A stretch of 64,000 nt of DNA from Tubulanus polymorphus (Eukaryota > Nemertea > Palaeonemertea > Tubulaniformes > Tubulanidae): assembly GCF_964204645.1 (NCBI RefSeq), contig NW_027437473.1, positions 1 to 64,000 of the forward strand. The letters run 5' to 3'. Under the pieces are notes generated by a model. That model saw nothing but the letters and a program-made list of their open reading frames with translations, did not search any database and had not been told where the DNA came from. The position numbers and the translations under genes are program-made. The stretch's first letter is position 1. The number at the start of each line of letters is the position of its first letter. This document shows positions 38,108 to 49,303 of this stretch, one piece after another.

Positions 38108-38683
38108 AATTGATATTGTGCAACTCGATACTAACGACTATAGCCGCGATCACGGGGAGACGATTTGACCCGGGCTGCAAAATTGGTACGGATCAGGTCC
38201 GAGTCAAATTGGCCTTAGAGATTGCATTCACACGCAAACCTCTCACTTGATACTAAACAAAACGAAGTGAGTCACTACCGGAACCAGTTGACCCGCACCT
38301 GGTCCGACGTTTTTGGTCAAATTGGGCCCAGGTCCATTTTGAATTATAGGGTTAGGATTGAAACGTGATAGTATCTGATCACGGTAACTTTCACTCTTAT
38401 TTTACTGTTAACAGTATTTATACTGTTAATCTGTTTTTATTCCTACTCGAGACTGATAAACAAACTGTGTCACCAGATGTGATAAGAGACCATAATTCAA
38501 AATACCGATTATAGAACCTGACCCTGACTGTTTTAGTCAAAGATTTAAAACAATCGGGTTGGTGGACAATATATTACTTTCGCCTCAAAACTTTACACCG
38601 GATTTATATACGAGATCACATTTAGACTCAAGTCACATCATTCTGTACTGAACTGAACTCCGATGGTTAAAATCTATAATTAC

Positions 38684-38779
38684 CGAGATTCTCAGCAGGT
38701 CTATCGACGGTTTGCTCCTCGTCATCGCGAACATTTTCTGCATTTATTCCTGGATTACTCTGTGCCAAAGCACCACAAA
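38684..38779 (-). other. Candidate N-terminal exon C2 (acidic type, no ATG)
   Basis: 96 nt from acceptor to donor, open in the conserved phase. The usual ATG is TTG (38766-38768). It encodes AQSNPGINAENVRDDEEQTV, then DRPAENL. The RHIM is replaced by an acidic segment. It would need an upstream start. Confidence 0.4.
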
Positions 38780-39815
38780 CTGAAAAACAGGATTTAGAAT
38801 TCAGTCATTTTATCTCAACAAGTGCAGCACATTTTTCCTGACCTAATTGTTTTGTCCAGTATTTACACAATCAGCCTCTACTCATATTCAGACTGAAGTT
38901 TTCTTTGTTTCCGCTACTGATAAAGGATAATGGAATGTAGGAAAAAAATGGCCGAGGAAAATTTATGAGAACTACTGACAATGTTAATAAAACATTAAGC
39001 CTTCAAATTAATGACATCATATATTTTTCATGGGGCTTAAAACAATTAAAATCGGTATTAATGAGATCAGAAATTTGATTAACTTACATTTCATTTCATT
39101 ACAGGATTGCTACATTGGAGAGTCATTGAATCCTATGTCTGAACTCAACTAACCCATGATGAGTTCACTCCTACATGTAGCAATCCTCCACCTAATATCA
39201 ATTATATCTGATATTGTGCAACTCGATACTAACGACTATAGCCGCGATCGCGGGGAGACGTTTTGACCCGGGCTGCAAAATTGGTACGGATCAGGTCCGA
39301 GTCAAATTGGCCTTAGAGATTGCATTCACACGCAAACCTCTCACTTAATACTAAACAAAGCGAAGTGAGTCACTACCGGAACCAGTTGACCCGCACCTGG
39401 TCCGACGTTTTTGGTCGGGCCAAATTGGGCCCAGGCCCATTTTGAATTATAGGGTTAGGATTGAAACGTGATAGTATCTGATCACGGTAACTTTCACTCT
39501 TATTTTACTGTTAACAGTATTTATACTGTTAATCTGTTTTTATTCCTACTCGAGACTGATAAACAAACTGTGTCACCAGATGTGATAAGAGACCATAATT
39601 CAAAATACCGATTATATAACCAGACCCTGACAGTATTAGTCAAAGATTTAAAACAATCGGGTTGGTGGGTCCATTTTGGTACTCAGAATCTTTAAAGACA
39701 ATATATTACTTTCGCCTCAAAACTTTACACCGGATTTATATGCGAGATCACATTTAGACTCAAGTCACATCATTCTGTACTGAACTGAACTCTGATGGTT
39801 AAAATCTATAATTAC

Positions 39816-39942
39816 CGAGATTCTCAGCAGGTCTGTCGCTGGCTTGAGTAACTGCGTGGATAATTTGATTCACTGTATTATTGTCACCGATTATACTTAA
39901 ATTAGAATTGTCTGCATTTATTCCTGGATTACTCGCCGCCAT
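39816..39942 (-). CDS. Candidate N-terminal exon D2 (RHIM-like)
   Basis: ATG to donor encodes 42 residues plus one base (the acceptor-to-donor span 39816-39953 is 138 nt). It starts MAASNPGIN; the centre reads SNLSIIGDNNTVNQIIHAV. IIGDNNTV keeps the G-x-x-N-x-hydrophobic part of a RHIM but lacks the Q. It is the closest RHIM relative left to gene 2. Confidence 0.5.
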
Positions 39943-40287
39943 AGTAACGTTTACTGAAAAACAGAATTTAGAATTCAGTCATTATATCTCAACAAGTGCA
40001 GCACAGTTTTCCTGAAAGAAATATGCTGGTTGGCCAAATTGTAAATTAGTACATATCACATGCAGAAGACCAGATAACAATGATAAAAGCTTACTATAAT
40101 ACAAGTGTAGCAACCCAATCTCAATAATTACAATAATGAAATGTATGAATTTGTGAGCAGTATTCGCCTGTTAATAATAAGACATAAACTACATGAAACA
40201 CATTCTAGCCACAAATATTACCAGTCTCGCTAGCCATATACTCATTCTGTACTGAACTGAACTTTGATGGTTAAAATCTATAATTAC

Positions 40288-40372
40288 CGAGATTCTCAGC
40301 AGGTCTATCGACGGTTTGCTCCTCGTCATCGCGAACATTTTCTGCATTTATTCCTGGATTACTCTGTGCCAT
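40288..40372 (-). CDS. Candidate N-terminal exon E2 (acidic type)
   Basis: ATG to donor encodes 28 residues plus one base: MAQSNPGINA, then ENVRDDEEQTVDRPAENL. No amyloid motif. Acceptor and donor as in the other modules (96 nt between them). Confidence 0.45.
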
Positions 40373-41227
40373 AGTACCCAGTACTGAAAAACAGGATTTA
40401 GAATTCAGTCATTTCATCTCAACAAGTGCAGCACATTTTTCCTGACCTAATTGTTGTGTCCAGTATTTACACAATCAGCCTCTACTCATATTCAGACTGA
40501 AATTTTCTTTGTTTCCGCTACTGATAAAGGATAATAGACTAAACTTCAACATCTCCATCACAAGTTCGCATTTGGAACGTTAGATAATTTGACCTCCTTA
40601 GAGATTTCCGGCGACGTTACAAAACACAGTTGAAATTGTTTATTAGGTTTTTATCGTGTGAAAAACGCATTCAGATAACGCGCCAGGGACGGTCATCGAC
40701 TGAGATATCAAATCACAAGCCACAACAGGTCGCCATCCGCAAATCACTGACTTTATTTTCTAAAAATGCCTGAAGAATACTGTCTTAATTTGCTGGATTA
40801 GTTTTAAAGAGGCGCACACTCGACAATCTGACATCGAAATGTAACCAGCATTGGTTTCTTTCAAGGATTTTACGTAGAAAAAAAACTGTGTCAACGAGAA
40901 GACTTGTATCTTCTAAATCACTGAATACTGTTTTAACCTGCCGGAGGAAGGGGCGCATACTCGACAGTCTTACATTGGAATGAATGTAATTAGGATCAGT
41001 TTTTTCTTTCATGGATTTTAATGTAAAAAATAAATGATTCTAAAAGTTGATTTCATTGACATTCATTACGCAGGAAGGGAAGCTGCTTTGTTAAAGTCAG
41101 GCATAAACGTGTGACTCAGTCACACGTCTCAAAACTTTACACCAGTTTTATATACGAGATCACATTTAGACTCAAGTCACATCATTCTGTACTGAACTGA
41201 ACTCCGATGATTAAAATCTATAATTAC

Positions 41228-41323
41228 CGAGATTCTCAGCAGGTCTATCGACGGTTTGCTCCTCGTCATCGCGAACATTTTCTGCATTCATTCCTGGATT
41301 ACTCTGTACCAAAGCACCACAAA
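41228..41323 (-). other. Candidate N-terminal exon F2 (acidic type, TTG at start position)
   Basis: 96 nt, open, phase 1-1. TTG replaces ATG at 41310-41312. Ile8 of the family is Met here (NPGMNAENV), offering a possible internal start. Confidence 0.35.
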
Positions 41324-42325
41324 CTGAAAAACAGGATTTAGAATTCAGTCATTTTATCTCAACAAGTGCAGCACATTTTTCCTGACCTAATTGTTTTGTC
41401 CAGTATTTACACAATCAGCCTCTACTCATATTCAGACTGAAGTTTTCTTTGTTTCCGCTACTGATAAAGGATAATGGAATGTAGGAAAAAAATGGCCGAG
41501 GAAAATTTATGAGAACTACTGACAATGTTAATAAAACATTAAGCCTTCAAATTAATGACATCATATATTTTTCATGGGGCTTAAAACAATTAAAATCGGT
41601 ATTAATGAGATCAGAAATTTGATTAACTTACATTTCATTTCATTACAGGATTGCTACATTGGAGAGTCATTGAATCCTATGTCTGAACTCAACTAACCCA
41701 TGATGAGTTCACTCCTACATGTAGCAATCCTCCACCTAATATCAATTATATCTGATATTGTGCAACTCGATACTAACGACTATAGCCGCGATCACGGGGA
41801 GACGATTTGACCCGGGCGGCAAAATTGGTACGGATCAGGTCCGAGTCAAATTGGCCTTAGAGATTGCATTCACACGCAAACCTCTCACTTGATACTAAAC
41901 AAAGCGAAGTGAGTCACTACCGGAACCAGTTGACCCGCACCTGGTCCGACGTTTTTGGTCAAATTGGGCCCAGGTCCATTTTGAATTATAGGGTTAGGAT
42001 TGAAACGTGATAGTATCTGATCACGGTAACTTTCACTCTTATTTTACTGTTAACAGTATTTATACTGTTAATCTGTTTTTATTCCTACTCGAGACTGATA
42101 AACAAACTGTGTCACCAGATGTGATAAGAGACCATAATTCAAAATACCGATTATAGAACCTGACCCTGACTGTTTTAGTCAAAGATTTAAAACAATCGGG
42201 TTGGTGGACAATATATTACTTTCGCCTCAAAACTTTACACCGGATTTATATACGAGATCACATTTAGACTCAAGTCACATCATTCTGTACTGAACTGAAC
42301 TCCGATGGTTAAAATCTATAATTAC

Positions 42326-42410
42326 CGAGATTCTCAGCAGGTCTATCGACGGTTTGCTCCTCGTCATCGCGAACATTTTCTGCATTTATTCCTGGATTAC
42401 TCTGTGCCAT
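42326..42410 (-). CDS. Candidate N-terminal exon G2 (acidic type)
   Basis: Same predicted peptide as exon E2, and part of a recent ~2-kb duplication with it. ATG present, donor G|GTAATT intact. Confidence 0.45.
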
Positions 42411-43286
42411 AGTACCCAGTACTGAAAAACAGGATTTAGAATTCAGTCATTTTATCTCAACAAGTGCAGCACATTTTTCCTGACCTAATTGTTGTGTCCA
42501 GTATTTACACAATCAGCCTCTACTCATATTCAGACTGAAATTTTCTGTTTCCGCTACTGATAAAGGATAATAGACTAAACTTCAACATCTCCATCACAAG
42601 TTCGCATTTGGAACGTTAGATAATTTGACCTCCTTAGAGATTTCCGGCGACGTTACAAAACACAGTTGAAATTGTTTATTAGGTTTTTATCGTGTGAAAA
42701 ACGCATTCAGATAACGCGCCGGGGTCGGTCATCGACTGAGATATCAAATCACAAGCCACAACAGGTCGCCATCCGCAAATCACTGACTTTATTTTCTAAA
42801 AATGCCTGAAGAATACTGTCTTAATTTGCTGGATTAGTTTTAAAGAGGCGCACACTCGACAATCTGACATCGAAATGTAACCAGCATCGGTTTCTTTCAA
42901 GGATTTTACGTAGAAAAAAAACTGTGTCAGCAAAAGACAGACTTATGTTAGATGTTGCAACGAGAAGACTTGTATCTTCTAAATCACTGAATACTGTTTT
43001 AACCTGCCGGAGGAAGGGGCGCATACTCGACAGTCTTACATTGGAATGAATGTAATTAGGATCAGTTTTTTCTTTCATGGATTTTAATGTAAAAAATAAA
43101 TGATTCTAAAAGTTGATTTCATTGACATTCATTGCGCAGGAAGGGAAGCTGCTTTGTTAAAGTCAGGCATAAACGTGTGACTCAGTCACACATCTCAAAA
43201 CTTTTCTCTGGTTTTATATACGAGATCACATTTTGACTCGAGTCACATCATTCTGTACTGAACTGAACTCTGATCTCAATAATTAC

Positions 43287-43371
43287 CGAGATTCTCAGCA
43301 GGTCTATCGACGGTTTGCTCCTGGTCATCGCGAACATTTTCTGCATTTATTCCTGGATTACTCTCCGCCAT
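43287..43371 (-). CDS. Candidate N-terminal exon H2 (acidic type)
   Basis: ATG to donor, 28 residues plus one base, MAESNPGINA followed by ENVRDDQEQTV. The most upstream module of the gene 2 array. Its flank differs slightly from the others. Confidence 0.45.
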
Positions 43372-43440
43372 AGTAACGTTTACTGAAAAACAACATTTAG
43401 AATTCTTCAGTCATTTCATCTCAATTTAAGTGCAGCACAT

Positions 43441-44747
43441 TTTTCCTGACCTAATTGTTTGTAATACATCTATAAACAAGTTGACTATCCATTGTCAACT
43501 GCTGTTGCTGGCGCGGTAACTATCTCTAAATATTGGAATCGTCGGTCGATTTAGAAATATCAAATTAGAAACAATGGACCCTGTACGGCGTGGAATCAGA
43601 AATTGTCTTTACTGTTAAATAATCTCTGCATGACTAACAAAGATACATTCTTTTTGCGACAGCCGACCGAACTAACCGACAATGCGCCTAGAAATTATGA
43701 CTCGAAGAATGATAAATTTATGTCGTTTTGTGTCGGAGACCTGGTATAAAATACATCAAGCTCCTAACCTTGTATTGTGTAGTTACTCCATAATTCTGTA
43801 GTGACGTAATAAGAGGGATGGGAATCGTTTAAAATAATAATTGCGAGTGAATGAACTACATGTATTATATATTACACGATAAAGATATCTATCACTGATG
43901 TCAGAAAATCTCGTTAAAATTATCATTAACTCTGAAACGCTGAGATCTAAGTTTACCACCAACGATTATGTAAACTCATACATTATCAATTTCGCCCTTG
44001 TGATGCAAAAGTTTAAGAGTTCTACTTTTTTGCACTTTTTTGTTGTTTAGATATAAAAGGATGTAAGGTTTTAACCTGATAAACTCTAGATATAAAACTA
44101 GTCTCATTCTGTGTTATGAACCGACGCCCCCCTCCCCCCCTAATCAGAATCGCGTTCTGTTCAAACACAATTCCGCATTCACTAAATTGACTAGAATATT
44201 TCTACAGTAAATTAAAGATATTTAGGCCAAAAAAAAAATTATGTTTCTGGTCAGGCCCTTCTGCACAAAATGATGTGTTTAAAAAAAATCCTACTTTGAC
44301 TATCGAGTGTGATGGATTAGTCGACAGGAACAAGTCCAAACGCACGTACAGTAGCCGGCCCTTGCAAAATTGATATCTTTTGGTTTTTATTCACTATCAG
44401 ACGAGCTCAGACCACTATTCCAAAATCTTCTATATCCTATAATAAAAACAAGAAATTCGAGAGTTTAGTTCATATATAAGCGCGTAAATTCAGGGGAAAT
44501 CCTGCTTATGGCTCATAGGCCAGCATCTTAGCTACGCATTGAAGTGGTTTTCGCCCCACATATCCAACCTAACTTTTGAAATAATCAAACCTTTAGAAAG
44601 GAGGGGTATCCCAGTACAGGTATGCCAGTACATCCGAGCCAAATATCTAAGGGAATCCCCCACCGTGTTTGGTACCCTTACTCCAAGCAAAAAAAGTCCA
44701 GGGAATCCCTTATTTCATCATCGATCTGTCTCTTTCTCAGGATCAAT
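43441..44747. other. Intergenic, nothing recognised
   Basis: AT-rich sequence. The stretch at about 44120-44210 resembles 28430-28500 upstream of gene 1, as expected for duplicated flanks. No gene. Confidence 0.4.
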
Positions 44748-45484
44748 GCAGGGGCGTAGCCACAAATATTACCGGACATATGTCGCACCAATGATTGAAA
44801 AACCCATTATGCTAAAACGTCATAATAAACGTTATTCTGTATTTACATTGGGGGGGGGGGGTATCAAGTTCTTTTGAAGATGTCAGTGGTGCTAATACAG
44901 AGGCGTTGGTAATGAGATTTTCGGTGTAGGCCACATCCAACCCAGTGACTCCAGCGAGTTTTGTTTATAAGTGTTTACGGTATCACATCTGGACCATGAA
45001 CCTGATCTCACAGTATCAAAGTTGCCGAATTCAGATCCAGCCTACCACTTGTATCGAGGGGTACTCAGGTTTGCCCTTCTAGTTTTCTAGTTCGTGATTT
45101 TGACAGGCTCTTGTACTAACATGAATGTTTTATTGCGGGCAAGTATTCTGGAAGTAGTATAGAAACTTCAAGGGAGATAGACTTTAAGCCCCAAATATGC
45201 TTAAAGATTGCATCTTAGAACCTTGAAAAATCAAAATTTTCTGGGGAGTGCCCCCAGGTCCCCCGTTTTGTGCTATAACCTTGAGATAACCTTGGCTTAG
45301 AGGCATTGATTATATTATCTACAGAAAAATTATTCAAATATGAGCTCTCAGCCATCAGAACGCATCTCAGACGTTTTAATGTTCAAAATTTTCTTGGGGG
45401 AGGGCCCCAAACCCCCCTACAAGACATCGCGATGTGCGCTCCCGATTGTCGCGCCATTTTGAATTTAGGTGGCTACGCCCCTGC
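44748..45484. mobile_element. Short TIR element (non-autonomous DNA transposon, hAT-like ends)
   Basis: Perfect 16-bp terminal inverted repeats GCAGGGGCGTAGCCAC (44748-44763) and its complement (45469-45484) bound about 737 bp. CAGGGGCGTAGC-type ends are seen in hAT elements. No transposase is encoded. A convincing 8-bp target-site duplication is not visible, so the superfamily is uncertain. It includes a (G)12 run at about 44850. Confidence 0.6.
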
Positions 45485-46555
45485 CTGCAATGGAATTCAT
45501 TATAAGATAACCGAAATTCGTTTTCTATCCCATTCGCAGAAATTATTGCAATATTTATCGGGGACCTCTTCTTCACTCTAGGTACTATTTTTAGGCCAAT
45601 TGTGGTCTGATACCGGACAATAGCAATGAATATTTGGACTCATATGAACCTGTTTCGTTTGACTGCTTCTGCGTGAACACTTCTACGGTTTTACTTCCGC
45701 GTTTGAGCGCATCGCTCACTAGATGGCGCTAGCGCACGGTGCGCGAATTTCGGAGCCGATTTTCTTTCCGAAAAAACAAATTCCGACGGGGGTTCTAGAT
45801 CGACCGCGCGCGCTGACCAGAAACAGCTGAATGCAATTTTTGTTTGCCCTTATATAAATAGTATTTACCTCTTCATCTCAAAGACGACTAATTACTACCC
45901 GATTTGAACTTGGACTCATGTGAAGAGCATAAAATAGAGTCTTGAACTAGGGATAAACAGTAATGGGCTAATCCAGTTAAAAAATGGCAACGGAACTATT
46001 GCCACCAGAAAAAATGCCACCAGAAAAAATGCCACCATAAAAAATGACACCGTTAAAAATGCCACCAACGACTTTTAACCACATTTTTTCAACAGTTTAA
46101 AATGAACAAATGATGATAATAAAATTCCACAGTTTATGTTCAGACATTTCCTGTCCAGACGTTCAAAATCACTACTTTACTACTGATCATGAATTTTATT
46201 TTAACTAGGAATAGACTAATAATATTATGTTATTAATAATTAGAGTTAGGTTTAGGAGTTAGGGTTAGGAGTTAGGTTTATGAGTTAGGTTTAGGAGTTA
46301 GGTTTAGGAGTTAGGGTTAGGAGTTAGGTCGAAATTTAATTACGGAGAACTGAGTGAGAAGAGTAATTATAAATGATGATAATTAATAACTAAGTGAGTG
46401 AGTAGATAATTAATTAATTAAGGAACAACAAACTAAAACAAATCAAAGAGAAATAAATCAAAATGAAACTATATCAAAGTAAAATAAACAGATGGTATCT
46501 AAGAGCAACGAATAACAAGAAATGGAAGTCCGGTTACAATGAATAACAAACGAAA
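45485..46555. other. Intergenic with simple repeats
   Basis: AAAAATGCCACCAG-type repeats at about 45990-46070 and a GAGTTAGGTTTAG / GAGTTAGGGTTAG 12-bp repeat at about 46245-46330 (telomere-like TTAGGG units included). No gene recognised. Confidence 0.6.
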
Positions 46556-47358
46556 TTAGGTTCTGTATCGGGACATGAATCCTAGATCGCGATTGAGGCC
46601 AAGATTAACAGGATCACCGCGTTGAATAAGTTTTTGTTCCATGATTTCGCGCGATTGTTTATTAGAAGTGTTCATTTTATGTAACGCGGTCACTTTAAGG
46701 TTACTGATGGTGTTGTTCGGAAGATTGAAATGTTCGCCGATAGGTTTATCCATTTTCTTGTGTCTGATATCAAATTTGTGACCATTTAAGCGTTGACGTA
46801 ATGTTTGTCCAGTTTCTCCGATGTAGATGGTTCCAGGGCTAAACAACGTTGGTGGAGTCGCATGTGCAGGGTTCAGTGACTTTGAGTTGTTGGTTGTTGG
46901 TTGCGGTGACGGTCGGTGATGAGTTGATGAGAGGGCAGAGTTGACATCTAGATTTATTGCAGGGGCTCGTGTATTTGTTATCTGAGTCTTCTACGGTGGA
47001 TAGTTTGCTGCTGATGAGGAGTTTTCTAAGGTTAGCTGGTTTGCGGTACGCGATGACTGGTCTCAGTGGTAGTATGTCGCGTAGATTATTCGACTATGGG
47101 TTGGAGATCTGATATGATTCGTTGGATTCTGCGCAGGCGCGGACTGTAGGTGACTGCGATGGGGATTCGCTCAGTTTCTCTAGACGTTGCGGATTGGAGT
47201 GTTGTTTCTCTGGGTATGTGAGTAGCGCGAGTGATTTGTTGGTCGATGATTTCAGGGTTGTACTGGAGTTGGTGGAACGCATTTTTCAGTTGTTGAATGT
47301 GTTGGTCGCGGTCTTGAGTGTTGGAGCAGAACATTTTCTTCTCACAGCATCGGCCCAA
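46556..47358 (-). pseudogene. Penelope-like element remnant with GIY-YIG domain
   Basis: The upstream frame (47086-47358) has a Penelope-like linker (HIQQLKNAFHQLQYNPEI; ATHIPRETTL). A further stretch in other frames reads LRPVIAYRKPANLRKLL and a CNKSRCQLCPL cysteine knot. The last frame (46556-46846) holds TIYIGETGQTLRQRLNGHK, the GIY-YIG endonuclease signature of Penelope-like retroelements, and runs to a natural-looking C-terminus. At least one frameshift and one stop separate the pieces, and the reverse transcriptase is missing, so the copy is 5' truncated and dead. Confidence 0.85.
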
Positions 47359-47697
47359 AAAATGCCTTTTTTCGTTTTACTTTTCATGCCTTTTAAATTG
47401 GATATGGTGCCGCCCCGTTAACTGTCACGGGGACCTAGGGTTGACCAGTAACAGTGCCCTTTTTCATGAGATCATCCGGAATTTGGGCCCTTTGAAACAA
47501 ATTGTCATCGTATAATAGGCCCATACAAAGTGTGCTTTTATTTGTCCTTTTTACTTTATGTTCCCTTTTCATTGGATATGGTGCCCTTTTTATCTGTGTT
47601 CACCAATCGTCTCGGGGTTGATTTTGTTTTCACAGAAATCTAATGCTTTGATTTTAAAAGGGTATTTTGGAAATTCGTATCCTTCCTTCCGGAAGGC
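47359..47697. other. Unassigned
   Basis: Holds a TTTTGTTTTCACAG acceptor-like site just before the next open frame. Nothing else recognised. Confidence 0.35.
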
Positions 47698-47982
47698 ATG
47701 GAAGGTAAGCTGGATGCGACCCTGATCCGCACGAATCATGAATTCAACTCAGATGCGGATTGGTCGACGACCTTTTCTTGGTTACATCGTTCTCATGTCT
47801 GTGATAAACGGGTCTGGAATCTACTGTACTGTGTCACTGGTCTGCTTGTCTTGTTCACGTTAGGAGCGTTCCTGATAGCGATAAGTCGCAGATTCCGCAG
47901 TTTACCTCACGCTATCTATCCGATCGCTTTGTGTCTCAGTGATTCCTTGCACTTTATCAAATTAACACTGATGCCTGTTTAA
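47698..47982 (+). CDS. Possible membrane-protein exon (two TM segments; Frizzled-like?)
   Basis: A 94-residue plus-strand frame with two hydrophobic helices: YCVTGLLVLFTLGAFLIAIS, then after SRRFRSLP a second one around IYPIALCLSDSLHFIKL. The pattern W-x3-YC...LFTLGAFL...RRFRS.P...IALC.SDS.HF recalls TM1-TM2 of Frizzled/Smoothened receptors, but this is an impression, not a proven match. The frame is open upstream of the ATG to about 47643, so it may be an internal exon. No other exons of such a gene were recognised in the window. Confidence 0.35.
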   Translation: MEGKLDATLIRTNHEFNSDADWSTTFSWLHRSHVCDKRVWNLLYCVTGLLVLFTLGAFLIAISRRFRSLPHAIYPIALCLSDSLHFIKLTLMPV

Positions 47983-48367
47983 CAGTTCGTTCTCTTTCGC
48001 GATAAAGGCGTTCCTATATTCATCACGAATTCACTGATCAGTTGTCAAATATATGATCTGTGATGTCACTTGCAGGCTGTAATAGTTAATCGAGACTCGG
48101 AGCCACGGCACGAAATTTGCGGCGCTCAGATTGTTCGAATGCGTCGATTTTATTTCGGGGCCGTAGTTTTAGGTGTACAATCAAAGAGAGTTGACAAATT
48201 TGCAAACAACACAAACACCTGAATACGGACCACGTTACGCCCCCTAGTGGACGATAAAGTATATAGCGAACAGAGAAAAGAGGTCAGAAGATTATGTTGT
48301 ATCCACTTTTTATACGATTAGAATTCAATTCCTTTAGGAATTAGCGAAATATCGGAAAAAAAACATC
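47983..48367. other. Unassigned
   Basis: No credible frame. It includes the 3' flank of the minus-strand peptide gene. Confidence 0.35.
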
Positions 48368-48644
48368 TTAGTTAGGACAACAAACTCCCAAGAAGGCAGT
48401 GCAACATCTGGTGTCGCAACAACCACCAAACCAATATGTGCCGGTTTTCCCATGACATTGACACGGAGTTCCTCTCTTTTCAATCTGAATTTCTGTAAAT
48501 AGATTGATCTATATTGATTTAACTTGTAAGCAAAATATAAACTCGTGTTTTAAAAAACCTAACGAAATAACTTCAGTTGCCGCGACAGAAGCTCCAACGA
48601 CCATAAACAAGGCCAAGGCGATGAACAGAGTTTTAGTAAACAAT
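48368..48644 (-). CDS. Small secreted 8-cysteine peptide gene (defensin/anemone-toxin-like)
   Basis: Two minus-strand exons. The upstream exon (48559-48644) encodes a hydrophobic signal-peptide-like segment (LFIALALFMVVGASVAA). After a 66-bp intron (GT...TTTACAG, phase 1, joining in frame) the second exon (48368-48492) encodes a dibasic KR site followed by a 34-residue mature region. It has eight cysteines spaced C-x-C-x11-CC-x3-CC-x6-CC, with a YWF motif between the first and second groups, and ends at TAA. The G-x-P-C-x-C start and terminal CC recall sea-anemone neurotoxin/APETx-type and defensin-like folds; the family is uncertain. There is no ATG at the expected position, where the exon begins ATTG, so the start may lie in an unseen exon or the gene may be broken. 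A strong donor AAG|GTAAGT at 49148 with CCAAT/TATAAA-like sequence just upstream could mark a 5' UTR exon. Confidence 0.55.
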
Positions 48645-49303
48645 CTGAAAGTGAATTTGAAATGTTGAAAATAGCCACTGAGATATAACACTGTAACAGT
48701 TACTAGAATGGTCGATTTAATCCTTTCGTTATTCGCACTTAATTCGCAAATTTTTACCGTCAAAAAAGTGAAAATATTGTAAACAGATAAAATGGGTACT
48801 TGTTCCTTATTGGAACGGAATGTTTAATATAAGAAACGAGTAACTTACTTAACTGCGGTTTTGTTTTGGTGACAAATCACGGATTTATACGAGAAATTCA
48901 CAAGCTGGAATAGAAACAAATAAATCCGAGATATTTGGACTGATTTCCAGCAGTCATCAAAAATATTCAATACATCTCTAATTGATCATAAAACCTAGCA
49001 AAATTTAACAGAATCAAATACACAATCCTACAAATAGAAATAAGTTTTGATATTTCAAAAATATTTTATCATTTCTCTCTAGAAACAGCAACAAAATATC
49101 AGATCAATGTTGACTCGATGATTCAACAGCATCAAAATTGAACTTACCTTCGAATACAAACGATTCCAAGTCGATGATATGTTGATGAAACTGATTGGTT
49201 TATATTGACTGTGTCCGCACCACCCGCCTCTCATCTCAAACTGGGTGAAATTATCAAAGCAGAAATTTACAATCGATCCTTTTTTGTCGAATCAGAAATT
49301 GAA
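48645..49303. other. Upstream region of the peptide gene
   Basis: Contains donor-like sites at 48843 and 49147 on the minus strand, and a TATAAACCAATC-like stretch at about 49193-49206. No further coding exon recognised. Confidence 0.35.

Larger units (their letters stand above)
38107..43440 (-). repeat. Tandem array of N-terminal exon modules upstream of NLR gene 2
   Basis: Six modules of about 0.5-1.1 kb each contain a small exon with TTTTTCAG acceptor and G|GTAATT donor, plus a shared upstream flank (TTTAGAATTCAGTCATTT, then CAGCCTCTACTCATATTCAG). Two larger blocks recur: one starting ATATTGTGCAACTCGATACT (38110, 39214, 41757) and one with AAACTTCAACATCTCC (about 40550 and 42580, offset about 2,036 bp). 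The second copy of the latter differs by a 30-bp indel near 42930. The right end of the window (63600-64000) matches 38780-39190, so gene 3 probably has a similar array. Confidence 0.85.

Noticed and set aside
40785-41012. 75-residue minus-strand frame with internal VRLSS repeats, also at 42821-43078
   Set aside because: The two copies differ by a 30-bp indel, have no domain, and lie within the non-coding flank of the exon modules.
45306-45581. Frame with RFNVQNFLGGGPQTPL in the TIR element
   Set aside because: It crosses the right terminal inverted repeat and matches no transposase. Probably non-coding transposon sequence.
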